Positions 8,884 through 17,051 of a DNA stretch of 40,068 bases are shown one piece after another (positions within the stretch are counted from its first letter, which is position 1; every line of letters starts with the position of its first letter). The position numbers were made by a program, and so were the translations under genes. Under the pieces are notes generated by a model. The model had not been told where the DNA came from, ran no database searches, and saw only the letters and a list, made by a program, of their open reading frames with translations. The stretch is from Myxococcales bacterium (GTDB lineage: Bacteria > Myxococcota_A > Polyangia > Nannocystales > Nannocystaceae), in assembly GCA_014240065.1 (NCBI GenBank), contig JAAZXR010000038.1, forward strand, positions 1 to 40,068. Direction: 5' to 3'.

Positions 8884-9730
8884 AGTGCGGCACGAGGCCG
8901 CAATGGAGATCGCGATGGCGGCTGGCGCCCGCGCCCTCGCGTGGCAGCGAGGCGAGCATGGCCCGATCTCGGTCCAACAAAAACCCGAGGGTGCGGGTCC
9001 TGTCACCCAAGCCGATCAGGAGACCGAGGCGCTCATCGTCAAACGAATCCGGGAACGCTTCCCCTCCGATGACATCGTCGGAGAGGAGAGCGGCCATCAT
9101 CGAGGTCGCGCTCACGCCCGACGATGGCTCATCGATCCCATCGATGGCACCCGTGACTTCGCGGCGGGGGGCCCTGATTGGGCGGTACACCTCGGGCTTT
9201 GTGAGGGCGGCGCGGTGACCATGGGCGTCGTCTTTCAGCCTCGCGCGGCGCAGCTCACCTGGGGAATCCTCAGAGGGGATCCGCGCGCGGGCGTCGTCGA
9301 GGGCAATGGCGAGGAATCTCGCGCGCACTCCCTGCGAGCCGCCGCACCCGAGACGCGAGCACCGAGGGTCGTGATCAGCCACGTCGGGCGCAGCCTCCGC
9401 ACCGAGAAAATGATCACCAAGCTCGTACGCTCGACCCATCGACCGCTACGCGCAGGAAGCACGGGGGTCAAACTCTCCATGCTCGCCCGAAACCTGGCCG
9501 ACATCTACCTGTACGCCGAGCCCAAGACCAGGGTGTGGGACACCTGCGCGCCGATGGCTGCCGTGCTCGCGGTGGGCGGTGTGGTCACCGACCTTCGAGG
9601 CGCCCCGCTCTCACACGACGACCCCGACGCCCCTCACCTCCACGGAATCTTGGCGGGGCGAAGCGCCGAAGCGCACGCGTGGGCGCTTGAGCGGCTCCTC
9701 CGCGAGGGGTCGACCTCCCCGGGGCCCTAG
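8870..9730 (+). CDS. Inositol monophosphatase / CysQ-family phosphatase
   Basis: This 286-residue member of the Mg-dependent, Li-sensitive phosphatase superfamily (inositol-1-phosphatase, histidinol phosphatase, 3'(2'),5'-bisphosphate nucleotidase) carries all metal-site motifs. They are VGEESG (Glu72, Glu73), WLIDPIDGTRDF (Asp89, Asp92, Gly93, Thr94) and the C-terminal VWDTCAPMAAV with its metal-binding Asp. Exact substrate cannot be read; CysQ (PAP hydrolysis) or histidinol-phosphatase (HisN) are the main alternatives. The start is the ATG at 8870, which lies inside the end of the DUF2723 gene and follows a G-rich ribosome-binding site. Coupling to a glycosyltransferase-like gene under a TetR operator may point to sugar-phosphate or polyol-phosphate metabolism. 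The stop overlaps the convergent pmbA stop by four bases. Confidence 0.88.
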   Translation: MSPTEVRHEAAMEIAMAAGARALAWQRGEHGPISVQQKPEGAGPVTQADQETEALIVKRIRERFPSDDIVGEESGHHRGRAHARRWLIDPIDGTRDFAAGGPDWAVHLGLCEGGAVTMGVVFQPRAAQLTWGILRGDPRAGVVEGNGEESRAHSLRAAAPETRAPRVVISHVGRSLRTEKMITKLVRSTHRPLRAGSTGVKLSMLARNLADIYLYAEPKTRVWDTCAPMAAVLAVGGVVTDLRGAPLSHDDPDAPHLHGILAGRSAEAHAWALERLLREGSTSPGP

Positions 9731-11106
9731 TTGCCGGAGATCGTCATCTGATCGACGCGGAAGGACGGCGCCGCCACCGAGGTCCTAAACTCCAGATCGT
9801 TCGCGACCGCCTCGATGCCTTTAAGAATCTCATCGAGGTTCCGCGAAATCGTGATCTCTCCCACCGGCGTCGTGAGCTCTCCCGACTCGATCAAAAACCC
9901 TCCCGCGCCTCGCGAGAAGTTGCCGGTCATCGCGTCGAAGCCGAATCCCATCATGTTGGTCACGTAGAGCCCCTTGTCGATCCCCTTGAGCAACGAGGCG
10001 GGTTTTTGGCGCCCCGCCTTCATATAAAAGTTGCTGGAGGTGGGATGAGGGACGCCGCCACCGCCCGCCGCCGAGCCCGTGGGCTTCATCTCGAGTTTTC
10101 GCGCGCTGTAGGTGTCGAGCAAGAACCCGTCGAGCACGCCCTTCGTCACGATCTTGTTCTTCCGGGTGCGCCGGCCCTCCGCGTCGTAGGGCCGCGTGCC
10201 TGGTCCCCGCGGGATCCGGGGGTCGTCGATCACTGTGACCAGCGGGCTCGCCACCGCGTCCTGGAGGCGAGCGGCCAGATAGCTCTGCTCACGATAGATG
10301 CGATCCCCCATGATGCAGCTACCGAGCAGCCCGAGGATCGTCCCCGCGGCCTCCTTGTCAAACACCACGGGGTAGACCCCGGTGGCCATCTTTCGCGAAC
10401 CGATGGCGCGACACGCCCGCGCGGCCGCCTCGCGCCCCACCGCCTCGGGCGAGCCGACCAAATCGAAGTGTCGACCGCCGCTCCAGTAGTGGCCGTTGCG
10501 CTTCTTGCCCCCCTCGTCGTCGGCGACGACGTGGGCCACCAAGTACTGGTTCGATCCAAAGTTTCGGCCGACGAATCCCCCGGAGGTCGCGAGCACGGAG
10601 AACCCGATGGTCCGGCTAAATCCCGCCCCCTCGGACGACGTGATCCGCCGGTCTTGTTTAAACGCCGCTTTCTCCGCCCGCGTCGCCATGGAGATGGCGC
10701 GCTTGGGCCCTATCCGCGCCGTCTTGGGATCGTAGAGATCGAGGTCGTCCCACGCGCCGGTCTGCTCTCGCGGCGACGGGGGGAGCGCGAGCGGGTCCTC
10801 TTCAGAGAACCGCACCATGTCCGCGAGGCCCGCCACGAACGCCTGCACCGCCTCGACGCCGAGGTCTGTCGTCGCCGACGTCGCCACGCGGCCGTCATGG
10901 ACGATCCGCATGCCGATCCCGCGACTTCTCGACTCCTTGACGAGATCGGCCGCCCCCTGTCGCACGTTCACCTCCAGCGATTCGCCTTCGCTCGCGGAGA
11001 CCTCGGCGTGATCGAGGCCGAGCGCAGACGCGCACTCGAGCGCGCGCATGGCCGCCTCTTCGAGGATGTCCAGGCGCGCCCTCGTCGCTCTCGACGGTCC
11101 GCTCAT
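9727..11106 (-). CDS. pmbA: TldD/PmbA-family protein, PmbA (TldE) subunit
   Basis: The 459-residue product is the non-catalytic partner of TldD. In characterised systems the two form a heterodimeric metalloprotease that degrades or matures peptides such as microcin B17 precursors and the antitoxin CcdA. Seen: the N-terminal half with ALGLDHAEVSASEGESLEVN and SRGIGMRIVHDGR typical of the family, a central VVFDKEAAGTILGLLG, and a C-terminal GAGGFLIESGELTTPVGEIT. There is no HExxxH, as expected of PmbA/TldE. The ATG at 11106 overlaps the tldD stop by four bases (ATGA), so the pair is translationally coupled. The frame is open upstream, but that region is the end of tldD in another frame. Confidence 0.93.
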   Translation of the reverse strand: MSGPSRATRARLDILEEAAMRALECASALGLDHAEVSASEGESLEVNVRQGAADLVKESRSRGIGMRIVHDGRVATSATTDLGVEAVQAFVAGLADMVRFSEEDPLALPPSPREQTGAWDDLDLYDPKTARIGPKRAISMATRAEKAAFKQDRRITSSEGAGFSRTIGFSVLATSGGFVGRNFGSNQYLVAHVVADDEGGKKRNGHYWSGGRHFDLVGSPEAVGREAAARACRAIGSRKMATGVYPVVFDKEAAGTILGLLGSCIMGDRIYREQSYLAARLQDAVASPLVTVIDDPRIPRGPGTRPYDAEGRRTRKNKIVTKGVLDGFLLDTYSARKLEMKPTGSAAGGGGVPHPTSSNFYMKAGRQKPASLLKGIDKGLYVTNMMGFGFDAMTGNFSRGAGGFLIESGELTTPVGEITISRNLDEILKGIEAVANDLEFRTSVAAPSFRVDQMTISGN

Positions 11107-12512
11107 GACCCCACCGCCGTTCCGCCCACCGTGAGCTGATCGAGCTTGACGGTCGGCATCCCCACGCCCACCGGGACGCTCTGCCCGTCCTTGCCGCAGG
11201 TCCACATGCCGTCGCTGAGCCGAAAGTCGCTCCCCACCATGCTCACTGTGGCGAGCGCGTCCGGACCGTTCCCGATGAGGTTCGCCCCCTTGAGCGGAGC
11301 TGTCACCTTCCCATCTTCAATCAAGTAGCCCTCGGTCAAGGAGAACACGAAGTCCCCGTTGGAGATGTTGACCTGCCCGCCGCTGAAACGAACCGCGTAG
11401 ATGCCACGCTTCACAGAGCGGATGATGTCCTCGGGCGCGTCCTCGCCCGCCTCCATATACGTGTTGCTCATGCGCGGCATGGGGACGTGGCGAAAGCTCT
11501 GCCGGCGGCCGCTGCCGGTGGGCTCCACCCCAAAGTGCTTCGCGCTGATTTTGTCGTAGAGATAACGTCGCAGCTTGCCGTTCACGATGAGGCGATGGGC
11601 CGAGGGCACCACCCCCTCGTCGTCCACGTTGATCGACCCCCGCTCCCCTCCGATTCGGGGGGCGTCCACCACTGTGACCAGCGGAGACGCGACCGACTCG
11701 CCGATCTGCCCGGTGTAGTTGGAGGTCTCCTTGCGGTTGAAGTCGGCCTCGAGGCCGTGCCCCACCGCCTCGTGCAACAAGATGCCGGAGTCACCGTTGG
11801 CCAACACCACCGGCATCGTCCCCGCCGGCGCCTCTCGACTGTCGAGGTTCACGAGCGCCACGCGGGCGGCCTCCTCCCCGTGTGACTCCGGGGTGTGCGC
11901 GTCAAAATATTCGAGGCCGAACCGCCCTCCGCCGCCGCTCGACCCCTGCTCGGTGCGCCCCTTGGCGCGCGCCGCCGCGGACACCCCCATGCGCACCATG
12001 GGCTGCTCGTCAAAGACGATGGCGCCGTCACTCGAAGCCACGAGCACCTCCTTGTGGACGGCCGCGAGCGACGCGTCCACGCGCACGATCTTCCTCGAAG
12101 CCTCGCGGGCCGCCTTGTCCGCCCGCCGCAACAAGGCCACGCAGTCCGCGCCGTCCATGTCCACCACCTCGAGGGTCGGCCGATACATCGCGCGGATGCG
12201 ACGACGCTCCACGGAGACCCGCTTGCGCCTGCCTGCTCGCGCGATTTGGCCGGCGGTGGTCGCGGCGCGGAGCATGGAGTCGAGCTCCAGCGATTCCGCG
12301 TAGGCGTAGCCGACCGCCTCCCCTTTGACCGCGCGGATCCCCACGCCGAGGTCCACCCCGCCTCCGACCGTGCGCACCCGACCATCCTCCATCACGAAGG
12401 AGCGTGAGCGCCGATACTCGAAGTAGACATCCGCGAAGTCGGCACCCCCTTCCAGCGCTGCTCGAAGGAGTTTTTTAATGTGTTCGGGCTCCACCCTCGT
12501 CGCGCCACGCAT
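11103..12512 (-). CDS. tldD: TldD family metalloprotease, catalytic subunit
   Basis: TldD is the zinc-bearing subunit of the TldD/PmbA protease. The signature LLHEAVGHGLEADFNRKETS carries the HExxxH metal site, followed by the expected DEG of NVDDEGVVPS and the C-terminal NGDFVFSLTEGYLIEDGKVT. N-terminal blocks GADFADVYFEYRRSRSFVMEDG and DLGVGIRAVKGEAVGYAYAE align well with E. coli TldD. I chose the ATG at 12512 (469 residues); a GTG at 12563 in the same frame would add 17 residues rich in Arg and Pro. Neither start has a strong ribosome-binding site. The gene lies downstream of rpsN-rpmE but behind an intrinsic terminator (12603-12624), so it probably has its own promoter in 12513-12602. Confidence 0.93.
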   Translation of the reverse strand: MRGATRVEPEHIKKLLRAALEGGADFADVYFEYRRSRSFVMEDGRVRTVGGGVDLGVGIRAVKGEAVGYAYAESLELDSMLRAATTAGQIARAGRRKRVSVERRRIRAMYRPTLEVVDMDGADCVALLRRADKAAREASRKIVRVDASLAAVHKEVLVASSDGAIVFDEQPMVRMGVSAAARAKGRTEQGSSGGGGRFGLEYFDAHTPESHGEEAARVALVNLDSREAPAGTMPVVLANGDSGILLHEAVGHGLEADFNRKETSNYTGQIGESVASPLVTVVDAPRIGGERGSINVDDEGVVPSAHRLIVNGKLRRYLYDKISAKHFGVEPTGSGRRQSFRHVPMPRMSNTYMEAGEDAPEDIIRSVKRGIYAVRFSGGQVNISNGDFVFSLTEGYLIEDGKVTAPLKGANLIGNGPDALATVSMVGSDFRLSDGMWTCGKDGQSVPVGVGMPTVKLDQLTVGGTAVGS

Positions 12513-12602
12513 GAAGGGCGCTTGTGGTGGCCGGGGGCGGGTTCGTTGGCGAGGGCGGGTCACCCCAGGAGCATAGCCGGATGCTCCCCGCCCGTACCCA
12601 CG

Positions 12603-12624
12603 AAAAAAGCGCCCGTAGGCGCTC
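12603..12624 (-). terminator. Intrinsic terminator after rpsN-rpmE
   Basis: On the minus strand the sequence is AGCGCC-TACG-GGCGCT followed by a run of T. This is a perfect 6-bp GC-rich stem closed by a UACG tetraloop (the very stable C(UNCG)G class) and a U tract. It lies about 40 bases after the rpmE stop and should end the rpsN-rpmE transcript before tldD. Confidence 0.85.
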
Positions 12625-12662
12625 TTGTCGTGGTCGCTCCATGCCCCTGCGTGGGGGCGCCC

Positions 12663-12908
12663 TTAGCCCTTGCGAGCGTAGCGTCGCTTGAAGCGATCGA
12701 TGCGTCCCTCGGAGTCGAGGGTCCGCGCTTGGCCGGTCCAAAACGGATGGCTCGCGGAGGAGATCTCAAGCTTGATGACGGGGACTTCCTCGCCGTCCAC
12801 CTCGCGCTTGTCGCTCGAGGACATCGTGGAGAATCCCGGCCACTCTTCGCCCGTGGACGAATCTTGGAACAGGACCTTCTTGTACTCAGGATGAATTCCT
12901 TTGCGCAT
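12663..12908 (-). CDS. rpmE: 50S ribosomal protein L31, type B (zinc-independent)
   Basis: The 81-residue product starts MRKGIHPEYKKVLFQDSSTG and contains SSASHPFWTGQ and FKRRY, the pattern of type B L31 (rpmE2/YtiA class). It contains no cysteine at all, so it cannot bind the zinc held by the type A protein. L31 bridges the two ribosomal subunits. In many bacteria the cysteine-free form replaces the zinc form during zinc limitation under Zur control. It lies 8 bases after rpsN and shares its transcript; a good intrinsic terminator follows. Confidence 0.96.
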   Translation of the reverse strand: MRKGIHPEYKKVLFQDSSTGEEWPGFSTMSSSDKREVDGEEVPVIKLEISSASHPFWTGQARTLDSEGRIDRFKRRYARKG

Positions 12909-12916
12909 AATGTTCC

Positions 12917-13222
12917 TTACCAGCTGGACTTGGTGACGCCGGGGAGGTCGCCACGAAGCGCGAGCTCACGCAGCGCGATGCGGCTGAGTCCAAACTTGCG
13001 ATAGACGGCCCTGCTGCGGCCGGTGAGTTCACAGCGGCGGGTGAGCCGTGTGGGACATGAATTGCGGGGGAGCTTCGCGAGCGCGGCGATGAGCGCGTCT
13101 TTCTCGTCGGGGTCGACGTCTTCACGCTTGATCTTGGCGCGGAGCTCGGCCCGCTTTGAAGCGTGCTTGGCGATCATCTTCTCGCGCTTTTTGTCGCGCA
13201 GAACTTGGGACAGTTTGGCCAT
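12917..13222 (-). CDS. rpsN: 30S ribosomal protein S14, zinc-independent (C-) form
   Basis: This 101-residue S14 of the long class contains [20 protein letters not shown] and ends [19 protein letters not shown] followed by VTKSSW, matching E. coli-type S14. The CxxC...CxxC zinc knuckle of the short class is absent. S14 is a 3'-domain protein of the small subunit head. The ATG at 13222 has a clear GAGG ribosome-binding site 8-9 bases upstream on the minus strand. It is co-transcribed with type B rpmE. This pairing outside a ribosomal-protein operon is typical of zinc-sparing paralogue sets, though a second rpsN cannot be checked here. Confidence 0.96.
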   Translation of the reverse strand: MAKLSQVLRDKKREKMIAKHASKRAELRAKIKREDVDPDEKDALIAALAKLPRNSCPTRLTRRCELTGRSRAVYRKFGLSRIALRELALRGDLPGVTKSSW

Positions 13223-13240
13223 GAAATTTCCTCTGAATCT

Positions 13241-13272
13241 GGACGGGTCTGAATAGTCGAGAAAGACCGTCC
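13241..13272 (-). promoter_or_regulatory. Hairpin / inverted repeat upstream of rpsN
   Basis: GGACGGGTCT (13241-13250) pairs with AGACCGTCC (13264-13272) as a 9-bp stem with one bulged G and a loop of about 13 nt. It sits between the rluB stop and the rpsN ribosome-binding site. There is no T run after it on the minus strand, so it is not a standard terminator. It could be an operator or an mRNA leader structure for the rpsN-rpmE pair. It does not match the AT-rich Zur box of gammaproteobacteria. Confidence 0.4.
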
Positions 13273-13317
13273 AGGGGCGCGCAAGCTACACCGACACTTC
13301 CAGCGGCGCAAGCCCCC

Positions 13318-14097
13318 TCACCGTCGCCGTCCCGGGCGCGCAGCCGCCGTTCGCGCAATATGCGCGCGGAGCGTTTCGACCTCGGTTTGAGTCAACGCCC
13401 GAAATTGTCCCTCTCCCAACCCCTCGGTGCCCAGGGCGTCGATCGACACCCGGATCAACTTCAGCACCGGAAAGTCGATCGCGTCCCCCATGCGACGAAT
13501 CTGACGATGGAGGGCCTGCGCGATCCCAAGCTGAACCCAGGTGTTGGTGTCCGTGGTGCGAATGGCGAAGGCCTCCGTCGCGGGCAAGGTCTTGACGCCG
13601 TCTTCCAACACGACGCCCTCCTTGAGCAGCTTGAGCGCCTCCGGGGTGAGGATGCCCTGGAACTTCACGTGATAGACCCGCTCCACCCTGCTGCGAGGAT
13701 GCGTCAAGGCGTCGGAGAGCGCCCCGTCATTGGTCATGAGGAGTAACCCTCGCGTGTGATAATCCAGCCTCCCCACGGGGTAGATGCGCTCGCGCACGCC
13801 AGACATCAACGAGCGGACCGTGGTCCGTCCTTGGTCATCCGTGTGCGGTTCGGCGGAGCACACGACCCCGTCGGGTTTGTGCAGCAGGTAGTACACCTTG
13901 CGTTCGGCCTCCACGCGCCGCCCATCCACCTCCACCTTGTCCCGCGCGGGGTCCACCCGCACTCCTTGGGTGCGGACGACCTTCCCGTTGACCGAGACGC
14001 GCCCCGCGTCGATCATCTCTTCGGCCTTTCGCCGCGAGGCGATCCCGGCGTCCGCGATCAGCTTTTGAAGCCGGAGGCCCTCCCGCGCCCCGCTCAT
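13318..14097 (-). CDS. rluB: Pseudouridine synthase, RsuA/RluB family
   Basis: The 259-residue enzyme isomerises a specific uridine in rRNA, probably in 23S rRNA helix 89 by analogy to RluB. An S4 RNA-binding domain occupies about residues 8-65 (LRLQKLIADAGIASRRKAEE, INAGRVSVNG-like block). The catalytic domain has LLHKPDGVVC (71-80) and VGRLDYHTRGLLLMTNDG with catalytic Asp112. The family's usual EGKNRQVRRM segment is IAQALHRQIRRM, a mild variation. The ATG at 14097 overlaps the scpB stop by four bases. The scpA-scpB-rluB order is common across bacteria. RsuA or RluE/F specificities cannot be excluded. Confidence 0.92.
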   Translation of the reverse strand: MSGAREGLRLQKLIADAGIASRRKAEEMIDAGRVSVNGKVVRTQGVRVDPARDKVEVDGRRVEAERKVYYLLHKPDGVVCSAEPHTDDQGRTTVRSLMSGVRERIYPVGRLDYHTRGLLLMTNDGALSDALTHPRSRVERVYHVKFQGILTPEALKLLKEGVVLEDGVKTLPATEAFAIRTTDTNTWVQLGIAQALHRQIRRMGDAIDFPVLKLIRVSIDALGTEGLGEGQFRALTQTEVETLRAHIARTAAARPGRRR

Positions 14098-15203
14098 GGC
14101 TGCGAATCCTCGTCGTCGATGGGAGGCACGGAGGCGCTGTCCTCGGCCGCGTCCTCAGCGTCGGGGCCCGCCGCCTCGTCGATGGAGGTCGCTGGCGACG
14201 CGCCCTCGGACGCCGCGCTGGCCTCTGAGTCGCCGTCGCCGGCGAGGGTCGGGGACGCTGGCGCCCCCTCCTCGTCGGGTTCCTGGGCGGGCGCTGACCC
14301 GGTCGCCTCCGCTGCACCAGGCTCCTCCCCACCGGCGCGGGCGAAGTCGATGACCTCTTGCCCGAAGACTTCAAGCTCATCCTCGCCCATCGACGTCCGC
14401 AGGCGGTCTTTGCTCACGTCGCTCAGCTCTCTAAACTCATGGAGGTCGGGCAGATCCCGGAGACTCTTGAGATCAAAGAACTCCAAGAACTTCACCGTGG
14501 TCCCGTAGAGCATCGGCCGCCCCGGCTCTTCCTTTCGACCCACGATCTTGATGAGATCGCGCTCGAGCAGCAGCTTGAGGACGGCGCCGCTGTCGACGCC
14601 ACGGACGTGATCGATCTCGGCCCGCGTGATCGGCTGGCGATACACGATGACCGCCAGCGCTTCAAGTTGCGGCCGGCTGAGGCGCACCGGGCGGGCTTGC
14701 AGCAGCCGCTGGACGTACGCCGCGTTGTCGGGGTTGGTCCGCAGCACGAATCCCCCCGCCACCTGTCGCAGCACCACGCCGTTCCCCGCCGTCTCCACCT
14801 CCAGCTGCTTGAGCGCCAGCTGGATCTGTCGCTTCGACGGCTCCGAGGACAGCGCCTTGCGGAGCACACGAACGGTCAGCGGGCGGTTCGCCGCGAACAG
14901 GAGGCTCTCGACGATGCTCACGAGGCGCGCTGACGCCTCCCCCTCGACGCCCGAGAGATCATCGTCGGCTTCGATGGGGAGCGTCTCTACGAGCTCGACC
15001 GCGCCCCCGACGGGCGGGGCCTGCCCTTCGCCAGGATCCGGCTCCCGTTCGCCGCTGTTCTCCGCCGCTGCCGCGTCATCTCCGAGGGCCGCGACCAGCT
15101 CATCAATGGACTTCGACGGGGCCGCCGCGGTGTCCGCGGTGTCCGCGGGCGACTCCGACGAGGTTGGGGTGGGTTCTTGGGGCTCTCCGACTTGCTCCGT
15201 CAT
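14094..15203 (-). CDS. scpB: Segregation and condensation protein B, with long acidic tails
   Basis: ScpB dimers bind ScpA and regulate the Smc condensin that compacts and segregates the chromosome. The core (about residues 90-275) contains tandem winged helices: ARLVSIVESLLFAANRPLTV, LALKQLEVE, VVLRQVAGGFVLRTNP, SRPQLEALAVIVYRQPITRA and a C-terminal PGRPMLYGTTVKFLEFFDL. At 369 residues it is clearly longer than usual (about 180-260). The extra length is an N-terminal segment of about 85 residues and a C-terminal segment of about 80 residues, both rich in Glu, Asp, Ala, Ser and Pro and probably disordered. The ATG at 15203 overlaps the scpA stop by four bases. Confidence 0.95.
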   Translation of the reverse strand: MTEQVGEPQEPTPTSSESPADTADTAAAPSKSIDELVAALGDDAAAAENSGEREPDPGEGQAPPVGGAVELVETLPIEADDDLSGVEGEASARLVSIVESLLFAANRPLTVRVLRKALSSEPSKRQIQLALKQLEVETAGNGVVLRQVAGGFVLRTNPDNAAYVQRLLQARPVRLSRPQLEALAVIVYRQPITRAEIDHVRGVDSGAVLKLLLERDLIKIVGRKEEPGRPMLYGTTVKFLEFFDLKSLRDLPDLHEFRELSDVSKDRLRTSMGEDELEVFGQEVIDFARAGGEEPGAAEATGSAPAQEPDEEGAPASPTLAGDGDSEASAASEGASPATSIDEAAGPDAEDAAEDSASVPPIDDEDSQP

Positions 15204-16177
15204 ATTCCGTCACCTTGAGGGTTGTGCTCTTCTTCAAACGACTCCGCGGCGGACGACAGCGCCTCGGCGTCGCCCGTTCGCTCCAACACGATAGACTCGC
15301 TGCCGTCCGCTTGGTGAATGCCGAGCACGCCAAGCTTCACCAACTCCAGGACGGACATCAGCGTCACCACGAGCATCTGACGCAGCTCTCGTGTCGAATT
15401 CCACGTCCGATCCAAGAACAGCTGCTCAAAGCTCACCCGTGAGTCTTCGTTCAAAATGAGGGACAATTGCCGCATGCGCTGCCGCACCGTGACGGGCTCG
15501 ATCTCGACCTCGTGGCTCTGGGAGATCCGCGCGCGCTCGAGCACCCGGTGGTACGCGTCGGCGAGCCTGAACAAGGTGACCGGCGCCAAGTCCGGGGGCG
15601 GCGGCGTGACGTCGAGTTCGCCTCCCCGGCCAAACACGTCGCGGCCGATGACGGGGCGACTCCCGAGCTGTTCTCCCGCCGATCGGAAGCGCTCGTATTC
15701 CACCAAGCGCGCGATCAACTCGGTGCGAGAGTCCACCTCCGGGTCGAGCAACGGATCGTCGGCGTCCTCCGTGGGGTCCGGCGGCAAGAGCTCGCGACTC
15801 TTCAGGTATGCCAAGGTCGCCGCCATCACGAGATACTCCCCGGCGACCTCGATGTCCATGGAGCGCGCGAACTCCAGGTACTCCACATACTTCTCGGTGA
15901 CGAAGGAGATCGGGATGTCGAGCACGTCCAGCTCGTGCCGCCGGACGAGATGCAGCAGCAGGTCGAGCGGACCTTCGAACATCTCCAGCGTCACCGCGTA
16001 GCCCTCGCGCACGGCGATCCCGTCGCCCACCGTGTTCAGCGAACCACGAGCCGTGACCGGCCGCGCGCGCCCCCCCGCCTCGGACGGAGCGCCACGCTCC
16101 CTCGACGTGTCCTCGTTCGACGACGAGGGCTCGTCCCCACGCCCGATGACCTCGTCTCCGTTCATGTCTTGCTCCAT
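15200..16177 (-). CDS. scpA: Segregation and condensation protein A
   Basis: ScpA is the kleisin that bridges the Smc heads together with ScpB. The 325-residue product has the hallmark FEGPLDLLLHLVRRHELDVL, then VTEKYVEYLEFARSMDIEVA, YLVMAATLAYLKSRELLP, and a C-terminal winged helix (LDRTWNSTRELRQMLVVTLM, LVKLGVLG). An N-terminal acidic, Ser-rich segment of about 60 residues precedes the core. I chose the ATG at 16177, which overlaps the stop of the site-2 protease gene by one base (TGATG); the ATG at 16165 is an alternative. The frame stays open far upstream, but that is antisense-like low-complexity translation within the protease gene. Confidence 0.95.
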   Translation of the reverse strand: MEQDMNGDEVIGRGDEPSSSNEDTSRERGAPSEAGGRARPVTARGSLNTVGDGIAVREGYAVTLEMFEGPLDLLLHLVRRHELDVLDIPISFVTEKYVEYLEFARSMDIEVAGEYLVMAATLAYLKSRELLPPDPTEDADDPLLDPEVDSRTELIARLVEYERFRSAGEQLGSRPVIGRDVFGRGGELDVTPPPPDLAPVTLFRLADAYHRVLERARISQSHEVEIEPVTVRQRMRQLSLILNEDSRVSFEQLFLDRTWNSTRELRQMLVVTLMSVLELVKLGVLGIHQADGSESIVLERTGDAEALSSAAESFEEEHNPQGDGI

Positions 16178-16845
16178 CACGCGATCAACACCTTCCAAAG
16201 AGACTGCGCCCCCATCATGAACGGCCGCACCATCACGGCGAGAAAGCGCCCGCCAACGAGCACCAGCGCCAAGATCAGCATACCGCCGTAGCGTTCCGTG
16301 AACGCGTCGATCTTGCGCCACTTGGGCGGGAGCACGGCCGACAAGATCTTGCCACCGTCCAGGGGATGAATGGGCAACATATTGAAGACGAACAGCACGA
16401 CGTTGAGCGCCACGAAGTCGAAACAAAGCGCCGCGGCGACGGCGTTGAGCGCGCCCACCCGGGCCGCGAGGGCCGCGAGGAGCACCGTGAGCAACCCCAG
16501 CGCGAGGTTCGCGAGCGGCCCCGCCACTGCGACGAGGGCCAGCCCCGTGCGCATCGACACCGAGCGGGTGTACCGATACGGCTGCGTGGGCACCGGTCGC
16601 CCCCAGCCGAGCAACGGGAAGCTCATGACATAGGCCGCGATCGGCATCACGAAGGTGCCCACAGGATCTGCATGGTTGAGCGGATTGAGCGTCAGGCGGT
16701 CTTCGGCCTTCGGGGTGGGATCGCCGAGCCTCGTCGCCACCCACGCGTGCGCGTACTCGTGAATGCCCACCGCCATCACCATAAACACCACGTACGCGAG
16801 GAGCCGCGGGAGGTCGATGTGCTGCATGGAGAGTCCGACGAGCAT
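16177..16845 (-). CDS. Site-2 protease family (M50) membrane metalloprotease
   Basis: The 222-residue inner-membrane zinc protease has the catalytic HEYAH (residues 29-33) in the first transmembrane helix region and NMLPIHPLDGG (155-165), where Asp163 is the third metal ligand. About five hydrophobic helices are visible. It lacks a PDZ domain and belongs to the compact M50B group usually annotated as site-2 protease family protein; its substrate is unknown. It is widely found next to scpA, scpB and rluB in deltaproteobacteria-like genomes, but a functional link to condensin is not established. The upstream gap to xerD (206 bp) shows no clear gene. Confidence 0.92.
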   Translation of the reverse strand: MLVGLSMQHIDLPRLLAYVVFMVMAVGIHEYAHAWVATRLGDPTPKAEDRLTLNPLNHADPVGTFVMPIAAYVMSFPLLGWGRPVPTQPYRYTRSVSMRTGLALVAVAGPLANLALGLLTVLLAALAARVGALNAVAAALCFDFVALNVVLFVFNMLPIHPLDGGKILSAVLPPKWRKIDAFTERYGGMLILALVLVGGRFLAVMVRPFMMGAQSLWKVLIA

Positions 16846-17051
16846 GGTGAACGCGCCAGGAGCGCCTCACCCCATCGTTAGCAGGAGATTCCAGGGATCG
16901 TCAACGCAGTCGACGTCCCCACCCACCCCCTGCGACTCCACGCACCCGCCCCGCAAGGAGATCGCGTCTAGTTCCACCTCCCCCCCTCGGAGGCGCCCGC
17001 TCCCGCCGCCGCGCGCCCCGGCGAAGCCGATGAGGTCGGCGAGAACGGCCG

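Noticed and set aside
13223-13317. Zur box upstream of rpsN
   Set aside because: No AT-rich GTTAT-type palindrome is present; only the GC-rich bulged hairpin was found, and it was reported separately.
16867-17051. Possible small minus-strand protein upstream of the site-2 protease gene
   Set aside because: The end of this frame looks mildly protein-like (two Cys, acidic residues), but no start with a ribosome-binding site lies outside xerD and no family is recognised.
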